A DNA stretch of 64,000 bases, from assembly GCA_963701675.1 (NCBI GenBank), contig OY969623.1, positions 8,184,001 to 8,248,000 of the forward strand, in the 5' to 3' direction. The notes below the pieces were generated by a model. That model was not told where the DNA came from and searched no databases. It saw only the letters and a list, made by a program, of their open reading frames with translations. This DNA comes from G963701675 sp963701675. Its GTDB lineage: Bacteria > Planctomycetota > Planctomycetia > Gemmatales > Gemmataceae. Made by a program: the position numbers and the translations under genes. This document shows, in pieces, positions 54,883-64,000 of this stretch; within the stretch, counting starts at the first letter, position 1; every line of letters begins with the position of its first letter.

Positions 54883-56823
54883 TCATTTTGTTCGCCAAAC
54901 CAATGCTCTGCTACCACCGTATGGACATTGCGCTACCATAGGTAGGGATTCAAGTTGAAATGAGAAGAATTGGCTTCGCCCGGGTCCGCCCCTTATCACC
55001 GGCTGATTGGTGCTCAGATCGAAAACAAATAGGCCCAGTTGATACACGGAAACAACAACCTGATGCTGATCCCGAACGGCGTAGACTTTTTGCCGGAGGC
55101 CCGCCCCCGTAAACGCCGCTTGCCTTGATAATTGCTCGGTGCCCGTGCTGGGAAGATATGGCTGAAAGCGACCAATTCGGTGGCCTAGGCCGTTTGGATT
55201 CAGATTAACGATGTCAATTGTTTGCCAACCATTCACTCTCTTAATACCTACGAGATCGTCGTTCTTCCCCACAACAGCAATGTCGTCGAGTACCACTGCT
55301 TCATTTTCAGGAAAGGCAACAATGCGGGAAAGATGTTGGTCGTTCTCGCGGAGTGATGACAGGTCGGCCCGCAGAATCGAAAACCAGTGGGGATTGAAAA
55401 CAACCCCCCGTTTCTCAACTATGTAAAGCGAATTGCCTAAGGCCCCTCCGTAGGAGTATTGGGTAGTATTGTCTTCCGCCAGAGCGTCACTTTTGTCTTC
55501 CAAGTGGAGAATCTCCACGAACATGTCCTGATCGACCGATCCGTCAAATCGATAAACATGGATGCCGCGCATGGTCCTCGCGATGACATATGATTGATCT
55601 CCCGGTGGCGGGATATGGACCGCTACAAGAGCCTTGCCAACGGTTTGTGTGACTGGCTCATTCCGAGTTCGCCAAGCCCATCCAGTGAGTGGGTTGGCAT
55701 AGGAGAGTCGGCCGTGGGGTCGTAATAGGAGGAGGCTGCCTCGCTGATACCATAAGAGGCTCCCCGATGTCAGCTGTACTGTCAAATTCCAGGCGCTCGT
55801 GCCTTCGAGCGGCGTCCCCATGATGGCGGGTGAAACGAATGTTGCCTGACCCCTGGGTGCAAAACTGGCCGCATCGACGAAAGCAATGCGGCCGTCATTT
55901 AACAGGAATGCCGCGCCTTGCGGGATGGACGTTCCTATCACGAAGAAACTCCCGTTTGGGCTCGCAATTTCTGCAGCCAGGTACTTTCGAACGTCCGAGG
56001 CCGTGTTTGCAAGCCAATCTCTCAATGCTCGTTCGTTCTCCCTTATTTGGTCCGGGATATCCCATTGTGACAGAGTGGCGAGGATATTGGAGCACCGCTG
56101 AATCAGGTTTGGGTGAGAAATGGGAAAAAGTGAGAGTTGATGGGATGATTTCGCAAGGAACGGTCCTAGGAGGAAGCCCTCCACGAGTCGATTGACGCGG
56201 TTCGCTATCTGTTCTCCAGAGGCCACACCAGTTCTTCCTTCCGCCGGTTGGATAGCTGCGTTAGAGTATATCTTTAGCAGCGAATTGAACGCGAACTCGT
56301 CGGCCTCCGTTTCCTTTCTCATTAGTGCCGCACTCGATCCGTCTACAGTCCGGTCTTGCCCCTGGGAGGTATGGACTCCTCCGTGATGATAATGGCGGTG
56401 TCCGAGTTCATGCAAGACTACCAGGAGCAGCAAATCAACTTGTGGGCTATCGGGCTCCCCCTCGAGTGCAAGCTCAACTAACTGCTCGTCGATGAAAATG
56501 ACATCGAGCGAAGAATCGTAGGCGGCATTGAATGGCATCGGCGAAATGACCGAGGGTATTCCTTGGCCGTCGATCACCACAAAGCTCGGCTGAGTAGAGG
56601 AACCAATGTCATTTAGTACGTAGCCATCAAGAATTCCCGATTGGACAAGGTGATGGTCTAGCAGCCGCCTCAGGGCGGTGATCTGCTCATCGGACAAAAC
56701 GGAGTCGCCTCGTCGAAGCCAAGATTTGAGGTGGTCCTTCTTGCTGAGCGGCAAAAAAGCAATTGCTATTGCAAGAGAGGCAAGCATCGCAATGAACAGA
56801 CGTGCTTTCCGCGTGCTTGACAT
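54883..56823 (-). CDS. Membrane-anchored zinc metalloprotease (HELGH)
   Basis: 646 aa from the ATG at 56823 behind AGGAG. Residues 5-30 (RLFIAMLASLAIAIAFLPLS) are a signal anchor. The zinc motif is in VVLHELGHRHYHHGG, with the third-ligand helix ETEADEFAFNSLL about 25 residues later, as in M48-like gluzincins. The C-terminal ~350 residues show propeller-like strands (GQATFVSPAIMG, SYVIARTMRGIHVYRFDGS). First of three co-directional genes with the membrane protein and the PIN protein. The substrate is unknown. Confidence 0.8.
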   Translation of the reverse strand: MSSTRKARLFIAMLASLAIAIAFLPLSKKDHLKSWLRRGDSVLSDEQITALRRLLDHHLVQSGILDGYVLNDIGSSTQPSFVVIDGQGIPSVISPMPFNAAYDSSLDVIFIDEQLVELALEGEPDSPQVDLLLLVVLHELGHRHYHHGGVHTSQGQDRTVDGSSAALMRKETEADEFAFNSLLKIYSNAAIQPAEGRTGVASGEQIANRVNRLVEGFLLGPFLAKSSHQLSLFPISHPNLIQRCSNILATLSQWDIPDQIRENERALRDWLANTASDVRKYLAAEIASPNGSFFVIGTSIPQGAAFLLNDGRIAFVDAASFAPRGQATFVSPAIMGTPLEGTSAWNLTVQLTSGSLLWYQRGSLLLLRPHGRLSYANPLTGWAWRTRNEPVTQTVGKALVAVHIPPPGDQSYVIARTMRGIHVYRFDGSVDQDMFVEILHLEDKSDALAEDNTTQYSYGGALGNSLYIVEKRGVVFNPHWFSILRADLSSLRENDQHLSRIVAFPENEAVVLDDIAVVGKNDDLVGIKRVNGWQTIDIVNLNPNGLGHRIGRFQPYLPSTGTEQLSRQAAFTGAGLRQKVYAVRDQHQVVVSVYQLGLFVFDLSTNQPVIRGGPGRSQFFSFQLESLPMVAQCPYGGSRALVWRTK

Positions 56824-56837
56824 GCCAACTCCTGCCT

Positions 56838-57020
56838 TCACTGTCTTCGAAGGGCCGTGCGTGTGCCCGCGCAAATGCAATCACCACAAGTGATCTCATG
56901 GAAATCGCACCATGTGTTGATACGACGCGCCTTAGCCGTTTGGAGAAACGGAACAATCACCGCGTCTCGATCATCCGATGAGTATGAAGGGAAAACATCG
57001 AACCTGGCAGCTCGCGTCAT
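56838..57020 (-). pseudogene. TIR-domain N-terminal fragment
   Basis: 60 codons from the ATG at 57020 with a GGAGGAG site: MTRAARFDVFPSYSSDDRDA then VIVPFLQTAKARRINTWCDF and HEITCGDCICAGTRTALRRQ. This matches the start of TIR domains (FDVF.SYSS.DRD..V..., (T/V)W.D..EI..GD.I..G...AL). It ends at a stop after about a third of the domain, before the catalytic Glu helix. It is probably a truncated gene; it abuts the metalloprotease gene. Confidence 0.6.
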
Positions 57021-58827
57021 TTCTCCTCCTCCGCAAACCAGTTCGTCGCAACTGGCATCAATTCGCTGATCGACTTGCAGTTTTCTCGCGCTTCCATGCC
57101 CCTTGTTGGCCGAGCTTGTTACTGGATGCGCGATCTATGACCGTATCTGCGTAGGCGCAAGGCCCGCTCTGGCTCGTCATCAGGCAAACCTGGCAATGAG
57201 TCGTTCGCATGTCGATGCTTGGGTACGTCTGCGCGATTCCGCGCGAGCCAGTGCCGCACTCGGCAGCGCAGATCAGCCTAATGCGTGCTTGCGCAAGCGC
57301 TTCATCCGGGCTGGTCCAGCGGGCTGCGGACACTTTTGCTCCCCCAATACATGCGCATGAATCAGCGTCGTGCTGCGGATATAATAGCCGGCTTCCAGCA
57401 AAATGGATGGCGAAAGAGTTCTCCGACGAGCAGAAATCGAGGCGGAAATATAAGGATCGTTGCCGAGCGCCCGGCCGGGCCGGTGTTCCGGGGCTTCCGA
57501 ATACACGGCCTTGCGGTCAGCGCTTCGTGCCGAGTGCCTCCTCGAATGCTTGCGACTCCGCGTGCAGGCCCTTGATTTTTGCGCGCCCGGCCTGGCCGGT
57601 GTTCCGGGGCTTCCGAATACACGGCCTTGCGGTCAGCGCTTCGTGCCGAGTGCCTCCTCGAATGCTTGCGACTCCGCGTGCAGGCCCTTGATTTTTGCGC
57701 GTGGCTTCTGTCCGGCGCGGCAAGCAAGGGCACCGGATGGCGTTGCCGACAGTCACCTGCACGAGGGAACGGTATCGGGGGAGATCAGCAAGCCAAAAAG
57801 GCCGCCTAAATCACATCCACCGGAGGCGAGTTGACGCTCGCCTCCATCTTGAAACGAACAAGGACCATGACAACGACAATGAGACTGCAGCTCCCGCTGG
57901 CATCGTGGATACGATGAACGCGGGCGTTTAGCGGTAGTCTTGCACGCAGGCCGGGCTCCGTTTCCGGCCTCCGGGATACCTGCTTGTCCTGACAGGTTGC
58001 TTCCAAACCCAGGCACTTTCTCAACATCCGATAGCACTCCCGCGAGTGCGTCCATACATCAAGTTCCGAATGCGGCGCAGCGCCGGCATTCGGCTGCATT
58101 ATTTCCGAAAACTTCGTCGCGACCACCGCGATTGGCGGGCGGGGGTTTGCCCGGCGCGCGCCTCAGCGTCCGTCCGGGATCGCGCCTCCGCCCACCGATG
58201 CCTGACTCTGCCTGTTCAGGCCGATGCACGCATCAACAGAAGTGCATCATTTCCGACATGACAAACAGGCGGTTTTCAAAGACATGACAACGCATTCCAT
58301 GTGTACAGGCGTCTTCCCTATGCACTGCATAGGCACAATGGAACCGTTCCAGCCGTTAACACAGTTCCCTCGACAAGGATGCAAACCGCAAGCTTTCGCC
58401 GCGAAAAGCGGGCTGCCATATTGGCGTTGAAGCTCACAGACAGTCTCTCCTCAGCGGCGCGGAGTCCGGATCTCACGGTGGAATTCCAAGGACAGCGGCT
58501 CGTGAAGAGGCGGAGCGGCGTTGCTCCAGAGCAGAAGCTACAAAAATCGCTGGCGCCTCAAGCAAACGCGTCTTTGCTAAATGGTGAGCCGGCTAGCTGC
58601 TCAGCGAAAAACACGCCTAGCTGCGCAGTGAAAACACGCTTCGAGAGTCGTTCCTGAGACTGCCTTAGAAGCAGACGCCTCCAGCCTGCCGTGCGCGCCT
58701 CCGACGAAACGTTCATCCAAGCTCACGTACGCGAGGCCCGGCGACGCTTAAACTGAAACCACATTACAAGCTATGTACTGAGGAATGAGCCACGAGCGCC
58801 TACTTTGCCGCGACACCCGCAACCAAA
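57021..58827. other. Gene-poor region with tandem repeat
   Basis: 1.8 kb without a recognisable gene. Many short frames overlap in all phases around the 116-bp repeat. A 91-codon minus frame (57058-57333) has no family features. The region separates the TIR/metalloprotease block from the signalling locus. Confidence 0.45.
57467..57698. repeat. Two tandem copies of a 116-bp repeat
   Basis: Copy 1 is 57467-57582 and copy 2 57583-57698; only one mismatch was found (G at 57477, T at 57593). Each contains the 17-nt core GTTCCGGGGCTTCCGAA also present in the palindrome at 1436-1501. The minus strand of each copy reads KIKGLHAESQAFEEALGTKR, so it may derive from the 3' end of a gene. Confidence 0.9.
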
Positions 58828-59031
58828 TCACCAAACAAGCTGTTCGATGTATGCGCGGGTCAGTGGCGAATGTGAGCAACTAAGACAATTGGCCACAAGG
58901 CGCCTGATCGTAGGGTTGGACCGCAGGAGCGACGTTTCACCTTCCGTGAGGAATTCTGGTCCACTCTTGAGTAGCACATCAGCAATGGTACCTGCCACGT
59001 CTAAGAGACGCGAATCGTCTGTAGAGGTCAT
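58828..59031 (-). CDS. Small protein homologous to the C-terminal tail of the adjacent GAF sensor
   Basis: 67 aa from the ATG at 59031 behind AGGAG. Its core IADVLLKSGPEFLTEGETSL then LRSNPTIRRLVANCLSCS aligns with the last ~40 residues of the neighbouring 1013-aa protein (IADILVTCGPEFLSDRQCAL then IQNPAVRHLLEDQLKCS). It starts 20 nt after that gene's stop and is likely co-transcribed. It could compete with the tail for a partner such as the sigma factor. Confidence 0.65.
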   Translation of the reverse strand: MTSTDDSRLLDVAGTIADVLLKSGPEFLTEGETSLLRSNPTIRRLVANCLSCSHSPLTRAYIEQLVW

Positions 59032-59051
59032 GCCTGTCTCCTCTCTTATCT

Positions 59052-62000
59052 TTAAAGCGCCGGCAACTTTGAGCATTTCAGTTGATCTTCCAACAAGTGC
59101 CTCACCGCCGGATTCTGGATTAGAGCGCATTGACGGTCTGAAAGAAACTCCGGCCCGCAAGTCACAAGTATATCGGCAATCTCAAGCGCTTCCTTCCACA
59201 GAGAAGGGTGGGTTCGCTCCATATGCACCAGATCCGGCTTGAGGCGGATCTCTTCGTTCCATATCACTTTGTCTTCTTCATCACAGTCAGCACCGAAGCC
59301 GACATCCCATAGCAGCAGATTCCCAGCGATCACGCGGCACCACGAGCCGGTGGCTCGCACAATTACATCGCGCAGCCTCTGAAAGACTTCGAATTCATCG
59401 TCGGCGCTGGAGCCTACGGCGTGCTGAGGTGCTTTGCTGGAGATCGGCCGTAGGTATTTCTCGAGCGCGTTGGCCAGATCCCAGTGAAGGCCACAGACCA
59501 TCTCGCCGGCAACAAACGGTCCGACTAGCAACGGGAAAACGCAGCATGATGCGTCTGTCGCTAAACGCACACCGAAGCGATGCAGTTGGGGTTCGGGACA
59601 CTGTAGCCATTCGGAGAGTGGGTTCGGTATGAAGCTCGCGCTGTCAATTTCCCGGTATTGCCCACAGTCCAGCAAACGTAGCCTAGCCCAACGAATCACG
59701 GAATCCTTCCCAGATCCTTTTCCGCAAAGAAAATGTAAGTACTCCCGCACAATTTCCTGCGGCTTCCTTTCCAGAATCTCGGGCCGGGGATACCAGTCCG
59801 GGTTGGACGCCCAGATTGCTGGAAGTTTGACCGCGTCTCGGAAGAGCTTGTCTTTCCGGCCCCTGGGCCATGTCAGCCCCGTGCCCTCAAAATCAAGGGC
59901 TAGAACTGCTTCAACTAGCTCAGCACCGCTCCAGACTCGCAAGGGCACACAAATCCGCATGCCTTGCTTCTCGCCAAGCCGAATGGTCTTCAAAACGATC
60001 ATTCTGCCGCTGTGCGTGTCAGTCGGTGCAAGAACGTGGTCACCTGATGGCTCTGGAACCATCTCCTCGCGGACCCCATGACACTCGGGACAATAGTACG
60101 CGTAAAGACGGTACTCAGGAAGACGACGCTCATCCCGAACGAACACACTTGCCTGTACGATGGGATATTTGTTTTCCGAACATCCCACTACACACCCTCG
60201 GGCCACCTCCACGATGCGTATCATAGGGGGGTTAAAACTCTGCGCAACCACACTATCGCCGAAACCCCAGTTGGTGAACAACTTCTTTGAACTCTCGGCG
60301 AATGCTGATACCAATCGCTCGTCACCAATGGTCCATGGGAGCGACCTGCCTGGCCGCATTATGCGGATTGCACCAACGACATGCGGCTCTGGATCGCCTC
60401 GAAGTAATGCCACCCCCTTTATGAGCGAGCGACGGTGGTAACTTCCCTCGGGCACCATTCGTTCGCGGCTCTGGTTGCTCGGTCGCGGAATGTCACCTTC
60501 CTCGATCGGTCCCCAGTTGTGTCGCGCAACTTTATCAGGATTAAGTGCCGCCCAGCACGTCAGGCTTTTGGAATCATTCAGGTCATACGTCACTTCCTCG
60601 AAGCTCCCTTTACCTTCGAGGCCCGTCGTTTCAACGCATTGCAACATCCTCGTATTCGGTACTCGGGCAAAAACGGAGCCTACTGGGGCACCTAAGCACC
60701 GCAACGAAGTCCGCAGAAGCGCTGCGAATCCGTGTCCGGCCGAGACCTCTTTGGCCAGCTCACAAAGGAGATATGGTGTAGCCAGTCGAAGCCGTTGCGC
60801 ATAAAAACTGGCGATAAGTCGCTCTCCTCGCTCGGCGAGCCAATTTACTAAGCCGCGAGATGGCAGCCTATCTTGCCGTCTTTCGTCAAAGAAGGTAATG
60901 TTCAATGTGCCGCTAAAAGGTTGTTCACCGTACTCGTGAAGCGAGCTAATGATGACCCGGTGGACCCCCATCTCTTGAGCTTTCTTGAGACAGACGAACT
61001 TCAGCGAATCAGGGCTGCCCCACTCGATGGTCCGTTGGCGACCACCAGCGACGCGGGCCACAGCGCTGGTAAGCGACAACGTGTCGCGATCACGAAAGGA
61101 GGAGTCGTACCCGTGCGTAGCCAGAACCCAGCAACGGTGCTTTTGCCAATCCACATTCCAAATCGTACATGCGGGCGACGGGGTTCCGGGGATGCTGAGA
61201 CTCTCTGCGACCCTACGGCAGAAACGAGTGAGTAAGGTTTCGGGTTTCCACCCGTGGACTTCCGGGTGATACGACCAGGTACTAAAGTCGTCCGCCTTAT
61301 CAATCGCCTCAAGGACGAAAATCTGGGGTGTGAAGAAAACTACCTGCCGCTGAAGCTCGCGAACCTGAGCTCTGGTGAAGGCGCCGGCGCGATCCGCCTC
61401 CAAAAGGTACACCCCCAGTTTCCTTTCGGAATTGGGAGCGTAAATTGGCACAGCCAAACGACTTCCTTCGTGCTCGACATCCAACTCGCCCACTCCTCGC
61501 CGGTATACACGGGGGACTATGCCGTTCTCGCCGAGAGGAAATTCCTCCGGGGCGCGGTTACCGGAGTAGGCAGTTCCCTTTAAACACTTCAAGATACCGC
61601 TGCGCTCATCCGCCAGATAAATAAATCCACGAACGCCTCCGTGCCACTCAATGCCGAATTCATTGAGTCGATAGAGACGTTCGACCGCCCGTTCTCTGGC
61701 CTCGCGACGCAGATCCTTGAACAAATCCTTTACAGATCCTTCCACACGGCTGTCGATTCGCGACGTCGTCGGCAGCCCTCTTGTGCTCGCCTCGCCGGCC
61801 ATTGGATCGATGCCTACTTGGCCGGATGTTGGAACAACAGCCATCGTCGCTTGAGTTACGACCGAAGACTCAATATCTCGGGATATTGTGGGATCAGAAG
61901 CTCCGGGCATACCTTTTGCCAATGCTGCTTGTCCATAGCCATGTTTCAGCACTTCTTGAGCCGTCTTGGCCGCCGCTATAGCGATCGCTTCGGGATCGAT

Positions 62001-62093
62001 GCCAAGCACACCCAGCCAAACGGGCACTTCTTCGACTGAGAGGTCTCGAATGATCCGGGACGGATGGATTTGCGGGCAATCATGAGTGTTCAT
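59052..62093 (-). CDS. Large GAF-domain-like sensor protein coupled to an ECF sigma gene
   Basis: 1013 aa. The ATG overlaps the sigma stop (TAATG), so translation is coupled. After a ~130-residue N-terminus, several GAF-like modules can be guessed: ~135-285 (RLNEFGIEWHGGVRGFIYLA, GSRLAVPIYAPNSERKLGVY), ~300-440, ~460-640 and ~830-950 (CCVFPLLVGPFVAGEMVCGL). A CPEC motif lies at ~685. The last 45 residues are shared with the small protein encoded next. GAF domains bind small molecules or redox cofactors; the ligand cannot be told. No output domain is visible, so output is probably through the sigma factor. Confidence 0.7.
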   Translation of the reverse strand: MNTHDCPQIHPSRIIRDLSVEEVPVWLGVLGIDPEAIAIAAAKTAQEVLKHGYGQAALAKGMPGASDPTISRDIESSVVTQATMAVVPTSGQVGIDPMAGEASTRGLPTTSRIDSRVEGSVKDLFKDLRREARERAVERLYRLNEFGIEWHGGVRGFIYLADERSGILKCLKGTAYSGNRAPEEFPLGENGIVPRVYRRGVGELDVEHEGSRLAVPIYAPNSERKLGVYLLEADRAGAFTRAQVRELQRQVVFFTPQIFVLEAIDKADDFSTWSYHPEVHGWKPETLLTRFCRRVAESLSIPGTPSPACTIWNVDWQKHRCWVLATHGYDSSFRDRDTLSLTSAVARVAGGRQRTIEWGSPDSLKFVCLKKAQEMGVHRVIISSLHEYGEQPFSGTLNITFFDERRQDRLPSRGLVNWLAERGERLIASFYAQRLRLATPYLLCELAKEVSAGHGFAALLRTSLRCLGAPVGSVFARVPNTRMLQCVETTGLEGKGSFEEVTYDLNDSKSLTCWAALNPDKVARHNWGPIEEGDIPRPSNQSRERMVPEGSYHRRSLIKGVALLRGDPEPHVVGAIRIMRPGRSLPWTIGDERLVSAFAESSKKLFTNWGFGDSVVAQSFNPPMIRIVEVARGCVVGCSENKYPIVQASVFVRDERRLPEYRLYAYYCPECHGVREEMVPEPSGDHVLAPTDTHSGRMIVLKTIRLGEKQGMRICVPLRVWSGAELVEAVLALDFEGTGLTWPRGRKDKLFRDAVKLPAIWASNPDWYPRPEILERKPQEIVREYLHFLCGKGSGKDSVIRWARLRLLDCGQYREIDSASFIPNPLSEWLQCPEPQLHRFGVRLATDASCCVFPLLVGPFVAGEMVCGLHWDLANALEKYLRPISSKAPQHAVGSSADDEFEVFQRLRDVIVRATGSWCRVIAGNLLLWDVGFGADCDEEDKVIWNEEIRLKPDLVHMERTHPSLWKEALEIADILVTCGPEFLSDRQCALIQNPAVRHLLEDQLKCSKLPAL

Positions 62094-62716
62094 TAATTCG
62101 CCTCTTCGACAAGAGGTGTTGGTTGACTGGTTCGAGAACTTAGCTTTTCTCGTATTTTCTGTAATAAGCGGTAGTACGCGTAATATTCCATATTTGCTTC
62201 CAGTGCGGCATTTCTGTAGGTTTCGTGCGGCGCATCCAACCGGGCCCGGGCTATCCTTTGTTCATCCTCCGAAAGGGAATGAACAAACTCTTCCACTTCG
62301 CCGGACATCTCGTGATTTTCCGCCGGAATTGTTGCTGGTTTGCTCCCGGCCGAGCGGCCGCACCCGTCCCGACCATGCTGAGCGCGGCGAGTGCTTGTGT
62401 TCTCTGAACTCCTTGCCAAGTTGCTGATCTTGCTACGAATAACCTGTTCGAGGGCGGTGTATGCGTCATCGCCGCGCCGCCAATGCCGTCTGCCGTCCAA
62501 GAGCGCCAAGACAGCCTCGTGGACCATGTCGAGCGGCTCCGCGGCGCCGGGTGGACTGCCATTGCGCTCCGAGCACCACACTTTGGAGTACATGCGAAAG
62601 AATGCATATAAGGTCAACCGTCCGTACAGATCCTGGGCCACATTCTCATCGCGAAATGCCGCCTTCAGTTTTTTGTGCACTTCCGCGTCCGATAGGTACT
62701 TTCTCTTCCTGGCCAT
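62093..62716 (-). CDS. ECF-type sigma factor
   Basis: 207 aa from the ATG at 62716 with a strong GGGGGAGG site. Region 2-like part: LYAFFRMYSKVWCSERN, EPLDMVHEAVLALLDGRRHW. Region 4-like part: LSEDEQRIARARLDAPHETY then RNAALEANMEYYAYYRLLQK. The middle linker is long and polar. It is operonic with the GAF sensor and divergent from a Ser/Thr kinase gene. Confidence 0.75.
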   Translation of the reverse strand: MARKRKYLSDAEVHKKLKAAFRDENVAQDLYGRLTLYAFFRMYSKVWCSERNGSPPGAAEPLDMVHEAVLALLDGRRHWRRGDDAYTALEQVIRSKISNLARSSENTSTRRAQHGRDGCGRSAGSKPATIPAENHEMSGEVEEFVHSLSEDEQRIARARLDAPHETYRNAALEANMEYYAYYRLLQKIREKLSSRTSQPTPLVEEAN

Positions 62717-63068
62717 GCGTCCTCCCCCGGGTCGCCAGTGAAGCTTCAAGACTGCTACGCGGGAGCCTGTCGAGTCCTTTCGTTTCCACGGAGCTAACAT
62801 ATACTGCTGGAAAGTCGGCGTTCTCTTGCGCCCTTGGGAGCGATTTTCTGTCCTACCGCAATCCGCTTTCTTGACCACTCAAATGACGCTGGATTCGTAC
62901 CGGTTCTACATCCGGTGGTCGCAACGTAGTCATCGCGCAAAATCACGGTGATAGTCCAGCAAAACTAGACAAGGATAACTTCTTCGCCTCGCAAATCGCC
63001 GGCGCAATGCTGGTTACTGCCGACCGCCTTCTGTGTTTTGTCTGTTCGCCCGATAGGAGCGATCACAA

Positions 63069-64000
63069 ATGTGTCCCGTCCGCTGGCGAACGAGAGGAAA
63101 GAGTAACCCCGTCAGATGTAGACGGTCGAACAAACGGGCGCGGGTGAAAGTCCTTCTGTTGGCTGATTCAAAAAACCACGTTCGAATCGGCGGCAACACG
63201 CTAGCTCCCGCTGACAAACATGGGAAAACGCCGCAAGACCGGGAAGAACCCTCCCCTGTGCATCCCGAGCAGCCTCCCCCAGCCCCACCCGAGCGTCCGG
63301 CCGTGGAAGGAGTTTGGAATGTTCATGCGGCGTCCACGTATGCGGTCTCGTATAATTTAATCGAACGAATCGGTGTCGGCACCTTTGGCGAAGTATGGAG
63401 AGCCGAGGCGCCGGGTGGCGTGGAAGTCGCGGTCAAGGTCATCTTCCGCCCCGTTACAGATGACGAAGTCAAGCGGGAACTCGAATCGCTCGATCTCATC
63501 AAATGCCTTCGCCATCCGTACCTCTTACGGACTCACGCGTATTTCATCGCCGATGACCGGTTACGCATTGCCATGGAGCTCGCCGACAGTTGTTTGAGTG
63601 ACCGGCTCCGCGAGTGTCAAAAGGCCGGGCAGTCCGGAATCCCACTCGACGAACTCTTAGGTTATTTCCTCGAGACCGCAGAGGCGCTGGACTATTTGCA
63701 CGGCGAGCGCGTGCTCCATCGGGATGTGAAACCGGACAATATCCTGCTTCTCAAAGGGCACGCAAAGGTTGCTGATTTCGGCTTGGCTAGGCTCTTGCAG
63801 CAAAATCGCCAATCGGTGTCAGCCAGCGGCGCTGGAACGCCCCCCTATATGGCCCCTGAAGTTTGGCATAGCCGCGTCAATCCCGCTTCCGACCAATACA
63901 GCCTCGCCCTCAGCTATATCGAACTACGCCTCGGCCGCCGTCTGAAAGAACGTTGCAACATGATGGACTGGATGTTCTTTCATCTTCAGGAGGCGCCCGA
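63069..64000 (+). CDS. Serine/threonine protein kinase (N-terminal part, runs off window)
   Basis: The ATG at 63069 lies 9 nt after AGGAG; a GTG at 63144 is the alternative. A Pro-rich lead is followed by the kinase domain: glycine loop IERIGVGTFGEVWRAE, Lys in VEVAVKVIF, HRD loop VLHRDVKPDNILLLKG, DFG in KVADFGLARL, and PPYMAPEVW. All catalytic residues seen are present. The frame is open at the window end. It is a Hanks-type kinase common in planctomycetes, likely co-regulated with the divergent sigma/GAF operon. Confidence 0.93.
   Translation, partial: MCPVRWRTRGKSNPVRCRRSNKRARVKVLLLADSKNHVRIGGNTLAPADKHGKTPQDREEPSPVHPEQPPPAPPERPAVEGVWNVHAASTYAVSYNLIERIGVGTFGEVWRAEAPGGVEVAVKVIFRPVTDDEVKRELESLDLIKCLRHPYLLRTHAYFIADDRLRIAMELADSCLSDRLRECQKAGQSGIPLDELLGYFLETAEALDYLHGERVLHRDVKPDNILLLKGHAKVADFGLARLLQQNRQSVSASGAGTPPYMAPEVWHSRVNPASDQYSLALSYIELRLGRRLKERCNMMDWMFFHLQEAP

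Noticed and set aside
57467..57698. CRISPR array
   Set aside because: Only two contiguous 116-bp copies, with no spacers and no cas genes.

Overview
The window looks like the chromosome of a planctomycete of the Gemmataceae type. Evidence: a double-length UvrA, several DUF1559 pseudopilin-like proteins (N-terminal GFTLIELLVVIAIIG-type helix), an ECF sigma factor fused to WD40 repeats, a sigma factor operonic with a TPR-CHAT protein, a PASTA-less Ser/Thr kinase, and secreted repeat proteins that start with a short LEDR/LEKR motif. Calls rest on reading the sequence and on family knowledge; no database search was run.

Layout. 1-21.7 kb is core-like and GC-rich: the 5' part of a DUF1559 gene, an orphan sigma factor, a ~7 kb uvrA, phzF-like, a sialidase-like secreted protein, DUF1559, nadE, moaC, a polyprenyl diphosphate synthase, a cupin, small paralogous helical proteins and a multicopper oxidase with a C-terminal FG-GAP propeller. 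A tRNA-Arg(UCG) at 21733-21806 is followed by a tyrosine integrase, an HTH gene cut by a complete IS21-family element (23341-25852), an ECF sigma/TPR-CHAT operon, a MobF (TrwC-type) relaxase and a decayed transposase. This reads as an integrative mobilizable island of visibly lower GC.

36.6-41.4 kb carries the most unusual cassette: two paralogous 12-cysteine secreted proteins with a double-glycine-type leader end, a membrane-anchored protein, a DUF1573 protein, a stand-alone C39-like cysteine peptidase and a DUF1559 pseudopilin, all on the + strand. A sigma-WD40 protein and a second, P4-type integrase follow. 47-52.7 kb has a secreted propeller protein, a Gly-rich GGG(I/V)VP repeat protein and a TPR protein. 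53-57 kb has an AlpA-type regulator, then a metalloprotease/membrane protein/PIN operon next to a TIR remnant. 57-58.8 kb is gene-poor with a 116-bp tandem repeat. 58.8-64 kb is a signalling locus: ECF sigma, a 1013-aa GAF-like sensor and a small protein copying the sensor's C-terminal tail, divergent from a Ser/Thr kinase that runs off the window.

A recurring feature is single-base frameshifts inside otherwise well-conserved genes: about ten in the middle of uvrA, one each in nadE, the island sigma factor, the TPR-CHAT gene and probably the 50-52 kb TPR gene, and two in the DUF1573 gene. Sequence error or very recent decay are both possible, so several genes are described as single loci although they are split into two frames here.
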